Of a stretch of DNA of 64,000 nucleotides, positions 43,490 to 52,485 are shown in pieces. Both the position numbers and the translations under genes were made by a program. The first letter of the stretch is position 1. Each line of letters starts with the position of its first letter. Under the pieces are notes generated by a model. That model searched no databases and was not told where the DNA came from. It saw nothing but the letters and a program-made list of their open reading frames with translations. Source of the DNA: Conexibacter woesei Iso977N (lineage in GTDB: Bacteria; Actinomycetota; Thermoleophilia; Solirubrobacterales; Solirubrobacteraceae); the NCBI RefSeq assembly GCF_000424625.1, contig NZ_AUKG01000002.1, forward strand, positions 620,001 to 684,000. Reading direction: 5' to 3'.

Positions 43490-44373
43490 TGCTCTCGCCC
43501 TCGCCGGCCCGCCAGGGCCCGGGGCCGATCCCGCCGGACACGCTGCGCCGCCTCGGGCTGACGCTGCGTAGGCGCGTCGCCGGGCGGCTGCCGGGCGGGC
43601 ATCCGACCCGCGGCACGGCCGCCGACGGCACCGAGCTCTCGCAGCTGCAGCCCTACGTGCCGGGCGACGACGTCCGGCGCATCGACCCGAGCGCCAGCGC
43701 CCGGACCGGCGAGCCGCACGTGCGGCGGCTGGTCCCGGAGCGCGCGGTGACGACGTGGGTGGTCGCCGACGTCTCGCCGTCGATGGCGTTCGGGACGGTC
43801 GGGCGGTTGAAGAGCGACGTCGCCGAGGGCGTTGTCGATGTGGTCGCTCGACTCGCGGTGCAGCACGGCGGCAACGTCGGGCTGGCGCTCGGCGGCGCGC
43901 GGCTGCTGCCGCCCGCGTCGGGGCGCGTCGCGCTGGCGGCGGTCCGCGGCGCGATCGGCGCGGGCGTGGTCGCCGACGGCAACGACGGCGGCGGGCTGGG
44001 CGTCGCGCTGGAGCGCGTCGCGCGGCTGGCCCGGATGGCCGGGTCGGTGGTCGTCGTCAGCGACTTCCGCGATGACGATTGGGCCGGCCCGTTCCGGCAG
44101 ATCGCGGCGCGGCACTCGGTCGTGGCCGTCGAGGTCCATGACCCGCTGGAGGCCGAGCTGCCGGACGCCGGGTTGTTGGTGTTCTCGGATCCGGAGACGG
44201 GCGAAGTTGTAGAGCTTGATACGAGCGATCCCGGTGTCCGGGCGGCGCTGGCGCAGGCCGAGGCCGAGCGCCGCGCGGGCGTGGCGGCGGTGCTGCGGCG
44301 CGCGGGCGCCCAACATGTCGCGCTGGGCACCGGCGACGACTGGCTGCGCGAGCTGGGGCGGGTGCTGCGGTGA
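43489..44373 (+). CDS. DUF58-family protein
   Basis: The 294-residue protein has the DUF58 signature LQPYVPGDDVRRIDPSASARTGEPHVR followed by a VWA-like fold starting VTTWVVADVSPSMAFG. Its MIDAS-like DxSxS reads D-V-S-P-S. It is soluble, without membrane helices. In MoxR operons DUF58 proteins bridge the ATPase and the membrane VWA subunits. It overlaps moxR by one base and the second VWA gene by four (GTGA). Confidence 0.9.
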   Translation: MLSPSPARQGPGPIPPDTLRRLGLTLRRRVAGRLPGGHPTRGTAADGTELSQLQPYVPGDDVRRIDPSASARTGEPHVRRLVPERAVTTWVVADVSPSMAFGTVGRLKSDVAEGVVDVVARLAVQHGGNVGLALGGARLLPPASGRVALAAVRGAIGAGVVADGNDGGGLGVALERVARLARMAGSVVVVSDFRDDDWAGPFRQIAARHSVVAVEVHDPLEAELPDAGLLVFSDPETGEVVELDTSDPGVRAALAQAEAERRAGVAAVLRRAGAQHVALGTGDDWLRELGRVLR

Positions 44374-45320
44374 GCTTCGCGGAACCCACGCACCTGCTGG
44401 CGCTGCTGGCGCTGCCGCTGTTGTTGGTGGTGTCGGTCGCCGCCCGTGCGCGGCGGCGGCGCTTCGCGGTCCGCCATCCGGCGGCCGCGGCGATGCGGGC
44501 GCTCGCGCCGCGCAGCGCCCGCTGGCGCCGCGTCGTCCCGGCGACGCTGTTGGGCGCCAGCACGATCGCGCTCGCGGCCGGGTTCGCCAAGCCGCAGCGC
44601 ACGGTGCACGTGCCGGTCGAGAAGGCGTCGGTCGTGCTCGTCACCGACGAGTCCGGGTCGATGCAGGCCGACGACGTCTCACCGACGCGGCTGCAGGCGG
44701 CGCAGGGCGCGGCGAGGTCGTTCCTGAGCGATGCGCCCAAGTCGCTGCTGATCGGCTTCGCCGGGTTCTCGTCGAGCGTCGAGACCAACGTCGCGCCGAC
44801 GACCGACCGCGCCGCGGTGACGAGCGCGATCGGCGCGCTCAGCGCCGAGGGCGGGACCGCGACCGGCGACGCGCTCAGCGCCGCGCTGGACCAGCTCGCC
44901 GCGCGCAAGGGCACCGACGGCAGGACCGCACCCGCGGCGATCGTGCTGCTCAGCGACGGCGCGCGCACCGCGGGCTCCGACCCGCTGGAGGCCGCGGCGC
45001 GCGCGAAGAGGCTCGGGATCCCGATCTACACGGTGGCGCTCGGCACGCAGTCCGGGACGCTGTCGTTGCCCGACGGCCAGACGCTCGACGTGCCGCCGGA
45101 CCCGCAGACGCTCGCGCAGATCGCCTCGACGTCGGGCGGGAGGACGTACGCGGTCGACGACGCCGACACGCTGTCGGGGATCTACCGGTCGCTCGGGTCC
45201 AAGCTCGGCACGAAGGCCGAGCAGCGCGAGGTCACGATCGCGTTCGTCGGCGGCGGGTTGTTGTTGCTGTTGGGCGGGCTCGGGACGAGCGTCGGGACGC
45301 GCGGGCGGTTGGCGCTGTGA
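44370..45320 (+). CDS. BatA-like von Willebrand factor A protein (second copy)
   Basis: The 316-residue membrane VWA protein has N-terminal helices (LLALLALPLLLVVSVAA and ATLLGASTIALAAGF), a complete MIDAS (Asp93-Glu-Ser95-Gly-Ser97, a Thr in GTATGDA, and Asp in VLLSDGAR) and a C-terminal helix. It is a paralog of the protein at 39709-40635. It starts with GTG overlapping the DUF58 stop and ends in GTGA with the next gene, so moxR, DUF58, VWA and the tail gene form one unit. Confidence 0.9.
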   Translation: MSFAEPTHLLALLALPLLLVVSVAARARRRRFAVRHPAAAAMRALAPRSARWRRVVPATLLGASTIALAAGFAKPQRTVHVPVEKASVVLVTDESGSMQADDVSPTRLQAAQGAARSFLSDAPKSLLIGFAGFSSSVETNVAPTTDRAAVTSAIGALSAEGGTATGDALSAALDQLAARKGTDGRTAPAAIVLLSDGARTAGSDPLEAAARAKRLGIPIYTVALGTQSGTLSLPDGQTLDVPPDPQTLAQIASTSGGRTYAVDDADTLSGIYRSLGSKLGTKAEQREVTIAFVGGGLLLLLGGLGTSVGTRGRLAL

Positions 45321-45745
45321 GCGCGCTGATCCCGGTCACCGTGATGCTGCTGGCGGCGACGGTCGTCGCGCGGCTGACGCTGGAGCTGCCGGAGGCGATG
45401 CCCGCGTGGCGCCAGATCGCGGCACGCGCGCTGGCGCCGCTGAGCACCTGGACCCTCGCCGCGCTTGCAGCCTGCGCGGTGTGGCGGGCGCTGGACGGCG
45501 GGATCGGCGGGCTCGCGGTAGCGCTGCTGCTGATGGTCGGCGCGGGCGTCCTGCTGCTGCGCGTCGCGGTGCCGGAGGTCGACGCGGCGCCGGTGCCACG
45601 GCGCGAGCCGCGCGCGCCCGCGCCGCCCGCACCGGCGGCGCCGTCACCCGCGGCCGCGCCGCTGCGCCCGACCGACGGCGCCCTCTGGGCCGGCCGCCGC
45701 GACGACGCCGCCGCCCGCCGGTCCGGCCTCTGGCGGCAGGGCTAG
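45317..45745 (+). CDS. membrane protein with Pro/Ala-rich tail, end of the MoxR operon
   Basis: The 142-residue product has about three hydrophobic segments (LIPVTVMLLAATVVARLTL, LAPLSTWTLAALAACAVW and GLAVALLLMVGAGVLLLRVAV). A low-complexity tail of Pro, Ala and Arg follows (APAPPAPAAPSPAAAPL). No family is recognised. GTGA overlap with the VWA gene shows coupling, so it is likely a membrane component of the same complex. Confidence 0.7.
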   Translation: MSALIPVTVMLLAATVVARLTLELPEAMPAWRQIAARALAPLSTWTLAALAACAVWRALDGGIGGLAVALLLMVGAGVLLLRVAVPEVDAAPVPRREPRAPAPPAPAAPSPAAAPLRPTDGALWAGRRDDAAARRSGLWRQG

Positions 45746-45782
45746 CGCCGACCGCTCGTCCGGCGGCGCGGCGTCGTCGGCG

Positions 45783-45818
45783 CCCGGAGCCTCCCGGCCT
45801 GCGCCGGGAGGCTCCGGG
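45783..45818. terminator. 16-bp perfect hairpin, bidirectional terminator
   Basis: CCCGGAGCCTCCCGGC and GCCGGGAGGCTCCGGG form a perfect 16-pair stem around a four-base loop. It lies between the convergent MoxR operon (stop 45745) and the MFS gene (stop 45858). It lacks a T run but is the strongest stem in the window. Confidence 0.85.
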
Positions 45819-45857
45819 ACGACGACGTCGTAGAGCGCGAAGCGCATCGCGCCCTCC

Positions 45858-47345
45858 TCACGCCGCCACCGGCTCGGCGACGCGCTCCTGCACCTCGCCG
45901 GGCGCCGCCGCCTCGTCCGCCGCGCGTTCGCGGAACGCGAAGGTCAGCAGCGCGGCGACGCCGAGCATCAGCGCCGCGCCGAGCAGCGCGACGACCGACA
46001 TGCCGTGGGTGAACGCCGCGTCGGTCGCGTCGCGCAGGTCGGCCGGGAGGTGCGCGGTGCCGATGCTGCCGAGCACCGCGATGCCCAGCGCGCCGCCGAG
46101 CTCGTTGAGCGTCTGGCTCGTGCCCGACGCCTGGCCGGTCGCCTCCGGCGGCGCGGCGCCCAGGATGAGGTTGTTGCCCAGCGTCACCAGCGGGGCGACG
46201 CCGAACTGGAAGACCGCGACCACGAGCGCGACGAGCGCGGGCGGCGTGTCGGCGTCGACCATCGACAGCGCGGCCAGGCCGACGGCCATCAGCGCGGCGC
46301 CGCTCGCCATCAGCGGCCCGGGGCGGTACCTGGTCGCGAGCTTCGGCACGACGACCATCGTCCCGAGCGTCATCGTCACGATCCCGGGCAGACCCCAGAG
46401 CGCGGCCGGCAGCGGGTCCAGGTTCAGCACGATCTGGAAGTACTGGGCGACGAAGAAGAACGTCCCGAACATCACGAACGTCGTCACGCACATCCCGGCC
46501 AGCGGCGCGCTGAAGCGGCGGATCCGGAACAGCGACAGGTTGATCAGCGGGTTGGCGATCCTCCTCTGGCGCGCCAGCAGGACGACGAGCACGGCGACGC
46601 CGAACGCGATCAGCGCGGCGTCGGCCGCGCCGCCGGTCCCGCGGGCGAAGCGCTTGATCCCGTAGGTCGCCGGGAGCACCGCGAGCATCAGCATCCCGGC
46701 GCTGGGCAGGTCGACGCGCGGCGCGGCCGGGTTGGCGAACTCGGGCACGTAGCGGGGGACGAACCACAGCACCGCCAGCATCGCGGGCACGTTGATGAGG
46801 AACACGGCGTGCCAGGTCGAGACGTCGAGCAGCACGCCGCCGAGGATCGGCCCGAGCGCCGCGCCGCTGGTGAAGCCGGCCGAGATCAGCCCGAGCGCCT
46901 TCATGCGGTCCTCCTCGTGGGGGAACATCGCGAAGAGCAGGGACATGGTCGACGGGATCAGCGTCGCGCCGGCGATGCCCTGCAGGCCGCGGGCGGCGAT
47001 CAGCATCTCCGGCGACGTCGACAGCGCGGCGAGGACCGAGGCCGCGCCGAACGCGGCCGACCCCCACACCAGCACCTTGCGGCGGCCGATGCGGTCACCG
47101 AGCGCGCCCATGGCGATCAACGCCCCAGCGATCAGGAACCCGTAGACGTCGGTGATCCAGAGCAGCTGCGTGGGGGTCGGGTGCAGGTCGGCCGACAGCG
47201 ACGGCACGGCCAGGAACAGCACGCTCAGGTCCATCACCACGAGCATGCAGGGCAGGGCGAGGGCGGCGACGCCGATCCACTCGCGGCGCCCGGCGCGCTG
47301 GGGCTGCGCGCCGGGCTGGTCGTTGGGGAGGGGGAGAGGGGTCAT
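45858..47345 (-). CDS. MFS multidrug transporter, DHA2 type
   Basis: This 495-residue protein has fourteen predicted helices. DHA2 features are LPCMLVVMDLSVLFLAVPSLSADL in helix 1 with the acidic Asp, ALGDRIGRRKVLVWG (motif A) and GAALGPILGGVLLDVSTWHAVFLINVPAM (motif C), given here as separate landmarks. It resembles SmvA/methyl viologen and quaternary-ammonium exporters. It is divergent from the NarL-type two-component system with 69 bases between starts. That system may control it. Confidence 0.92.
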   Translation of the reverse strand: MTPLPLPNDQPGAQPQRAGRREWIGVAALALPCMLVVMDLSVLFLAVPSLSADLHPTPTQLLWITDVYGFLIAGALIAMGALGDRIGRRKVLVWGSAAFGAASVLAALSTSPEMLIAARGLQGIAGATLIPSTMSLLFAMFPHEEDRMKALGLISAGFTSGAALGPILGGVLLDVSTWHAVFLINVPAMLAVLWFVPRYVPEFANPAAPRVDLPSAGMLMLAVLPATYGIKRFARGTGGAADAALIAFGVAVLVVLLARQRRIANPLINLSLFRIRRFSAPLAGMCVTTFVMFGTFFFVAQYFQIVLNLDPLPAALWGLPGIVTMTLGTMVVVPKLATRYRPGPLMASGAALMAVGLAALSMVDADTPPALVALVVAVFQFGVAPLVTLGNNLILGAAPPEATGQASGTSQTLNELGGALGIAVLGSIGTAHLPADLRDATDAAFTHGMSVVALLGAALMLGVAALLTFAFRERAADEAAAPGEVQERVAEPVAA

Positions 47346-47414
47346 GGCCCCTGAGACGATCCCGCGGCCGCGAACTCATCGCCAGAGGACGATGTCGTCG
47401 ATCGCGTGTGACAC

Positions 47415-49394
47415 ATGTCATCGGTTCGGGACGCGCGCGCGGGGAGCTGCGAACCTGTCGCCGTGGACGAGCGGATCCCCACCCTGGCCGGGCGCGCGGT
47501 GCTCTGCGTCAGCGCGCTGCTGGCGGTGGTCGAGGTCGGCCGCGTCGGGCTGTCCGGTTCGGCGACCGACATCGCGGTCGCGATCGCCGCGGCCGCCGTG
47601 TTCATGCCGCTGCACCTGTGGCACCTCAGCTACGGCGTGCGCGGCGAGCGGCCGCCGCACTCGGGCGCGACGCTCGCGGTGATCGCAGCCGTCAACCTCG
47701 CTGCGCTGCTGATCATCGGCGTGTCGTGGGCGTTCATGCTCGCGGTCGTCGCGACCTCGGCGCTGATCGTCCTGCGCCCGCCGTGGTCGCTGGCCGCGCT
47801 GGCCGCGTGCATCGCGGCGGCGGGCGGGGTCGTGTGGGCCGATCCGGACGCGCACCTGAGGTGGTCGAGCACGGCGAGCTACCTGATGTACTCGGTCCTG
47901 TTCCGGGCGGTGATCCAGTTCGCGGTCGTCTGGCTCGTCGCGGCCGTGCACCAGCTCGCGGCGTCGCGCACCGCGCTGGCCGCCGACGCGGTGCTGGAGG
48001 AGCGCGCGCAGCTGCAGCGCGAGGTGCGCGCGTCGCTGGAGCGCCACATCGTCGCGCTGCGCGATGCGGGCCGCAGGGCGCGCGCCGCGCTCGGCGCGCC
48101 GGGCGTGGCCGAGCCGCTGCTCGCGCTCGACGGCGTGCTGACGCAGGCCAACGACGCGCTGCACGACCTGCGCGTGATCGTGGCCGAGACCGGCTCCGCG
48201 GCGCGGTCCGAGGACCCCGCGGCGGTCGCGCTGGTGCGGACGGCGCGGGCGCGCCGCAGCCCGATCGGGCGCGGGCTGGCGACCCGGCAGGCGTGGCGGA
48301 CGCTGATCAGCGTGCACGCGGTCGTCCTGCTGTTCCTCCTGCTGATGTGCGTGGGCGCGTTCGGCTTCAACCGCGCGCATCACTGGCCGCTGGCGATCGT
48401 CGCGTGGGTGGGTGTGACCGCGCTGACGCTGTCGAGCTCGCTGGCCGTCGTGCAGGGGCGGGCGCCGTCGCACCCGCTCGTGCGGGTCGCCGCGGCGGTG
48501 GCGCTGGCGTTCGGGCTGATCGGGATCTTCGGGGTCGCGTGGGAGACGTCGGTGTGGGTCGTCCCGATCACCGCGATGGCGTGCCTGCGCGGACCCGTGC
48601 GGATCGCCGTGGTCGTGCTCGCACCGGCCGCGATGCTGACCTACGACACGCTGTGGTGGCTGAGCGTGGCGGACCCGAGCACGTACGCGCTGTGCTGGAA
48701 CGCCGCGTACTGGGTGGTCATCTCGACGCTCGTGATCGCGGGCGTGTGCGCGTCGGTCCGGCTGGTCCCGATCGTCGCCGAGCTGGACGCCGCGCGCGAC
48801 GCGCTGGCCGCGGGCGCGGTCCGGACCGAGCGGCGGCGGCTGTCGCGCGACCTTCATGATGTGGTCGGTCAGAGCCTGACGGCGATCGCGCTCAAGGGCG
48901 ACCTCGCGCGGCGGCTGATCGAGGCCGACCGCGACCGCGCGGGCGCGGTGCGCGAGATCACCGAGCTGGAGGCGGTCGCCAGCTCGCTGGCCGACGAGGT
49001 CGCGGCGGTCGCGCGCGACGACCGCGAGGTCGCGTTCGCCACCGAGGCGGGCGCGGCGATCGACCTGCTGCGGCTGGCGGGGATCGCCGTGGACGCGAAG
49101 CTGGACGTCGATGGCCTTGGTGCCGAGACGAGCGCGGCGCTCGGGTTCGCGATGCGCGAGGGCGCGACGAACATCCTGCGCCACGCCGACGCGCGCGTCT
49201 GCACGATCGCCGCGACGCGCGGTGCGGACGGCGTCGTCCGGCTGGAGCTCGTCAACGACGGCGCGGTCGTGCGCAGCGGTGCCGGAACCGGGCTGCAGAG
49301 CCTCGCCGACCGGCTGGCCGAGCTCGACGGGCTGGCCGCGGGCGGGCCGATCGGGGGCGGGCGCTTCCGGCTGCGCGTGGAGGTGCCGGCGTGA
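47415..49394 (+). CDS. NarL/DesK-type sensor histidine kinase with duplicated membrane-coiled-coil halves
   Basis: The 659-residue protein has two similar membrane blocks of about five to six helices (about 20-190 and 295-445). The first is followed by a helical stretch (EERAQLQREVRASLERHIVALRDAGR, shown in part) resembling a dimerisation helix that lost its phosphoacceptor. The second is followed by a genuine HisKA_3 region with His481 (SRDLHDVVGQ) and a GHKL ATPase domain (MREGATNILRHA, GAGTGLQSLADRLAELDG). GTG 47463 is an alternative start. It overlaps the regulator gene by GTGA. Confidence 0.9.
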   Translation: MSSVRDARAGSCEPVAVDERIPTLAGRAVLCVSALLAVVEVGRVGLSGSATDIAVAIAAAAVFMPLHLWHLSYGVRGERPPHSGATLAVIAAVNLAALLIIGVSWAFMLAVVATSALIVLRPPWSLAALAACIAAAGGVVWADPDAHLRWSSTASYLMYSVLFRAVIQFAVVWLVAAVHQLAASRTALAADAVLEERAQLQREVRASLERHIVALRDAGRRARAALGAPGVAEPLLALDGVLTQANDALHDLRVIVAETGSAARSEDPAAVALVRTARARRSPIGRGLATRQAWRTLISVHAVVLLFLLLMCVGAFGFNRAHHWPLAIVAWVGVTALTLSSSLAVVQGRAPSHPLVRVAAAVALAFGLIGIFGVAWETSVWVVPITAMACLRGPVRIAVVVLAPAAMLTYDTLWWLSVADPSTYALCWNAAYWVVISTLVIAGVCASVRLVPIVAELDAARDALAAGAVRTERRRLSRDLHDVVGQSLTAIALKGDLARRLIEADRDRAGAVREITELEAVASSLADEVAAVARDDREVAFATEAGAAIDLLRLAGIAVDAKLDVDGLGAETSAALGFAMREGATNILRHADARVCTIAATRGADGVVRLELVNDGAVVRSGAGTGLQSLADRLAELDGLAAGGPIGGGRFRLRVEVPA

Positions 49395-49996
49395 TCCGGA
49401 TCCTCCTGGCCGAGGACCAGCACTTGATCCGCGGCGCGCTGCTGGCGCTGATCGGGCTGGAGGCCGACATGGAGGTCGTCGCCGACGTCGACAACGGCGA
49501 CGACATCGTCCCGACCGCGCTGCGGCTGCTGCCCGACGTCGCCGTGCTCGACATCGAGCTGCCGGGGACCGACGGGCTGACCGCCGCGGCGACGCTGCGC
49601 CAGGAGCTGCCCGAGACGAAGGTGCTGATCCTGACCGGGCTCGGCCATCCGGGCCATCTGGTCCGGGCGCTGGAGGCGCAGGTCGGCGGGTTCATGCGCA
49701 AGAACGCGCCGTCCGAGGAGCTGGCCGACGCGCTGCGCCGGGTCGCCAAGGGCCAGCGGTTCCTGGACCCGACGCTGGTCGAGACCGCGCTGCGCGTCGG
49801 CGACAACCCGCTGACCGAGCGCGAGGCCGAGGTGCTGCGCGCGGCGGCCGAGGGCGGCACGACGACCGACATCGGCGCCGCGCTGTTCCTGTCGCCCGCG
49901 ACCGTGCGCAACTACCTGTCCAACGCGATCTCCAAGCTCGACGCGCGCAACCGGATCGACGCGATCCGGATCGCGCGGCAGTCGGGCTGGATCTAG
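49391..49996 (+). CDS. NarL/FixJ-family response regulator
   Basis: The 201-residue protein has a receiver domain with phosphoacceptor Asp54 (VAVLDIELPGTDG), Glu8-Asp9 (LLAEDQH), Thr in LILTGLGHPGH and Lys in FMRKNAPSEEL. A LuxR-type helix-turn-helix follows (NPLTEREAEVLRAAAEGGTTTDIGAALFL and VRNYLSNAISKL). It begins with GTG overlapping the kinase stop. The natural target is the divergent MFS exporter. Its stop is interlocked with that of the convergent reductase gene. Confidence 0.94.
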   Translation: MIRILLAEDQHLIRGALLALIGLEADMEVVADVDNGDDIVPTALRLLPDVAVLDIELPGTDGLTAAATLRQELPETKVLILTGLGHPGHLVRALEAQVGGFMRKNAPSEELADALRRVAKGQRFLDPTLVETALRVGDNPLTEREAEVLRAAAEGGTTTDIGAALFLSPATVRNYLSNAISKLDARNRIDAIRIARQSGWI

Positions 49997-50709
49997 TCCT
50001 GGGGGCTGACAAGCTCGCCGCTGGCGCCGCGGTCGTCGAGCACGAGCTGCGCGTGGCCGGTGACGTCGTAGCGGATGTGGGTGACCGCGGGGTCCTCGAC
50101 CACGCGCGTCGGGACCAGCTCGATGCCCTCGTCGGCGCGGAGGCCGAGGCTCGGGTCGAACAGGCGCTGGCCGTCGCCGAGCAGCACGGGGGCGACGTGC
50201 AGCTCGAGCTGGTCGAGCAGGCCCGCGGCGAGCACCTGGCGGACGAGCTCGCCGCCGCCGGCGATCTGCACGTCCTTGTCCCCGGCCGCGGCCTTGGCCA
50301 GCTCGATGGCGCGGGCGAACCCCTCGGTGACGAACGTGAACGACGTCCCGCCCGCGCGCTCCAGGACGTCCCGGTGGCGGTGCGTGACGACGAACACCGG
50401 CGCGCGGAACGGCGGCTCGTCGCCCCACGGCACCTCGCCCGCGTCGAACATCCGCCGCCCCATCACGTACGCGCCCGCGGCGGCGAACGTCTCGGCGACG
50501 ATCTCGTCGTTGACCGATCGCTCGCCGCCCGCGGCGCCGAGCCGCTCGCGCCACGCCATCGCGTCGACGACCCAGCGCGTGACGCGGAAGAACCCGGGCG
50601 CCTCCGGGCCTCTCATCCACGTGCTCATGTCGTTGGGGTTGCTCGGGTCCCGCGGCCCTGTGTAGCAGCCGTCGAGGGACACCGACATCTGTGCCGTCAC
50701 CTTGGTCAT
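49993..50709 (-). CDS. dihydrofolate reductase-fold (RibD C-terminal-like) reductase
   Basis: The 238-residue protein belongs to the DHFR-like family that includes YyaP and the reductase half of RibD. It shows MSVSLDGCYTGPRDP, AYVMGRRMFDAGEVPWGDEP, the NADPH-binding VQIAGGGELVRQVLAAGLLDQLELHVAPVLLGDG region, and the closing TRVVEDPAVTHIRYDV. The substrate is unknown; these are probably not folate enzymes. The ATG at 50709 follows a TACGAC box by eight bases. Confidence 0.88.
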   Translation of the reverse strand: MTKVTAQMSVSLDGCYTGPRDPSNPNDMSTWMRGPEAPGFFRVTRWVVDAMAWRERLGAAGGERSVNDEIVAETFAAAGAYVMGRRMFDAGEVPWGDEPPFRAPVFVVTHRHRDVLERAGGTSFTFVTEGFARAIELAKAAAGDKDVQIAGGGELVRQVLAAGLLDQLELHVAPVLLGDGQRLFDPSLGLRADEGIELVPTRVVEDPAVTHIRYDVTGHAQLVLDDRGASGELVSPQD

Positions 50710-50763
50710 GGCCCGTAGTCGTAGCCGACCGCGCGTTCTCGACACGCGCCGCGCGTCGCCGGG

Positions 50764-51837
50764 TTACGGACGTTCCCCGAGCCGGTCCACGGCCGCGCGG
50801 CGCAGGTAGACGGCGTCGCCGGTGACCGTGCCCGGTGCGACGAGGCCGCGCAGGCCGGACGGGATGCTGAGCATGACCTCCTGCTCGGCGAGCAGCTCGG
50901 ACGTCTGCGGGTCGAACAGCAGCTCGTGGCGGGTCTTGGCGCCGGTGGCGTCGTCGGTGCGCGCGACGCCGACGGCGGGGCGGCCGAGGCGGTCGCGGAC
51001 GTGGCCGAGGTACTGGACGCCGGGGATCAGCGCCAGCGTGCGGTAGAGCGCCGCGCGCAGCTTGGGTGGCGCGGCCTGCTGGCGCAGCGCGTCGCCGACC
51101 TGGGTGAAGAGCTCGTTGTCGATGTTGCCGCCCTGGCCCTTGACGTAGTGGTCGCGCAGGCGGCGGTAGACGGCGCCGGCGGGCTGGTCGAAGTCGCGGA
51201 CCTGCTGGTAAGTGAGCTGCTCGTTGCCGAGATAGAAGGTCGCCTGCGGGAGCGCGGCGGGCGGGCCGGCGGCGCCGGTGAGGGCCGGGCGCCCGGCGGC
51301 GATCCACGCGCGCCTGGCCTTGGCGGACGGCCAGCGGGTCGTCTTGGCGAAGCTGCGCTGCCGGCCGGGATGCGCCGCGCTCTGCCAGGTCTCGGTCGTG
51401 CTGGTGTCGAGCGACGCGATCGTCCGGCCCCTGCCGAGCACGCCGATGTCCAGGTAGGTCGCCTCGGACTTGATGTAGAAGAACTGCTGCGCGGTCGGGA
51501 ACGGCGCGACGGCCGGGGCGCGCTCGGCGGCGTCGGCGGCGCGGTCCAGCGCCTGGGCGGCCGCGCCCTTGGGCGCGACCGTGCCGTTCTCGACGCCCGA
51601 GCCGAGCGTCAGGACCAGCGCCGTGGCGGCCGCCGCGGCCAGCGCGCCGGGCGCGGCGAGCAGCCACCAGCGCCGGTGGGGGCGCGGCGCGCCGGCACTG
51701 GCGGTGCGCCGCCGGGCGGCGCCCGCGATGTGGGCGTCGAGGCGCGTGCGCGCCTGGGCGGCCGCGACGCTCGCGGGGAGCGCGGTGACGGGCGTCGGCG
51801 GGTGCCAGGCGCGGAGGAGGTCCAGCTCGTCGGTCAT
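50764..51837 (-). CDS. CU044_5270-type membrane protein paired with ECF sigma factor
   Basis: The 357-residue protein has a cytoplasmic N-terminus of about 55 residues with a basic patch, one membrane helix (WWLLAAPGALAAAAATALVLTL) and a large external domain. The domain has QFFYIKSEATYLDIG, YRRLRDHYVKGQGGNIDNELF and the C-terminal ELLFDPQTSELLAEQEVML. This layout matches actinobacterial proteins named after CU044_5270 that sit beside ECF sigma genes. It lacks a zinc anti-sigma motif. The ATGA overlap with the sigma gene implies coupled synthesis and a regulatory link. Confidence 0.82.
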   Translation of the reverse strand: MTDELDLLRAWHPPTPVTALPASVAAAQARTRLDAHIAGAARRRTASAGAPRPHRRWWLLAAPGALAAAAATALVLTLGSGVENGTVAPKGAAAQALDRAADAAERAPAVAPFPTAQQFFYIKSEATYLDIGVLGRGRTIASLDTSTTETWQSAAHPGRQRSFAKTTRWPSAKARRAWIAAGRPALTGAAGPPAALPQATFYLGNEQLTYQQVRDFDQPAGAVYRRLRDHYVKGQGGNIDNELFTQVGDALRQQAAPPKLRAALYRTLALIPGVQYLGHVRDRLGRPAVGVARTDDATGAKTRHELLFDPQTSELLAEQEVMLSIPSGLRGLVAPGTVTGDAVYLRRAAVDRLGERP

Positions 51838-52424
51838 GTCTCGCTTCCGTCGATCGTGGTGGCCAGGGCGGCGCGCAGGTGCCGCCGCGCGCGGTGCAGG
51901 CGGGAGCGCACGGTGCCGACCGGGACGCCGGTGGCCTGCGCGATCTGCTCGTAGTCGAGGTCGGCCCAGGCGGCGAGCAGCAGCGCGTCGCGCTCCTGGC
52001 TGCGCAGCCCGGCGAGCGCCGCGGCCAGCGCGGGGCCGAGCGTCGCGGCGTCGGCGCGCGCGAGCGTGGCGGCCTCCTGGTCCTCGGCGATCAGCTCGCC
52101 GGGATCGGTGCGCGCGATCGCGCGCAGGCGCCGGACCTCGGCGCGGCGGTGGTCGGCGACGAGGTGGGCGGCGATCCCGAACAGCCACGGGCGCGCGTCG
52201 GCGCGGCCGGGGTCGAAGCGGTCGCGGGCGTCGAACGCGCGCGTGAACGTCTCGGCGGCGAGGTCGTCGGCGAGCGACGCGCCGACGCGGCGCCGCATCC
52301 AGCCGTGGATCGCCGGGAAGTGGCGGTCGAAGACCGCGGCGAAGGCGGAGGGCTCGTGCAGCGAGGCAGCGAGGATCTCCGCGTCGGTGGCCGCGGCGTC
52401 CTGCGGCGAAGGCAAGGGACGCAT
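51834..52424 (-). CDS. ECF RNA polymerase sigma factor
   Basis: The 196-residue sigma factor has region 2 (FAAVFDRHFPAIHGWMRRRVG, DDLAAETFTRAFDAR, WLFGIAAHLVADHRR) and region 4 with the helix-turn-helix LDYEQIAQATGVPVGTVRSRLHRARRHL. The start has a good Shine-Dalgarno sequence, GGAGGGAG, two to three bases before the AAG preceding the ATG. It is followed by its membrane partner in an ATGA overlap. Confidence 0.92.
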   Translation of the reverse strand: MRPLPSPQDAAATDAEILAASLHEPSAFAAVFDRHFPAIHGWMRRRVGASLADDLAAETFTRAFDARDRFDPGRADARPWLFGIAAHLVADHRRAEVRRLRAIARTDPGELIAEDQEAATLARADAATLGPALAAALAGLRSQERDALLLAAWADLDYEQIAQATGVPVGTVRSRLHRARRHLRAALATTIDGSET

Positions 52425-52485
52425 CTTCTCCCTCCTTCGCCGCAGGGTCGCTTCGAGTTCCCGGCCGGCGGCCGGGGCGTCCGCG

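Noticed and set aside
45644-45847. A 67-codon minus-strand frame just upstream of the MFS stop region
   Set aside because: It contains the 16-bp terminator hairpin and overlaps the convergent membrane gene. Its Pro/Gly/Ala repeats reflect base composition.
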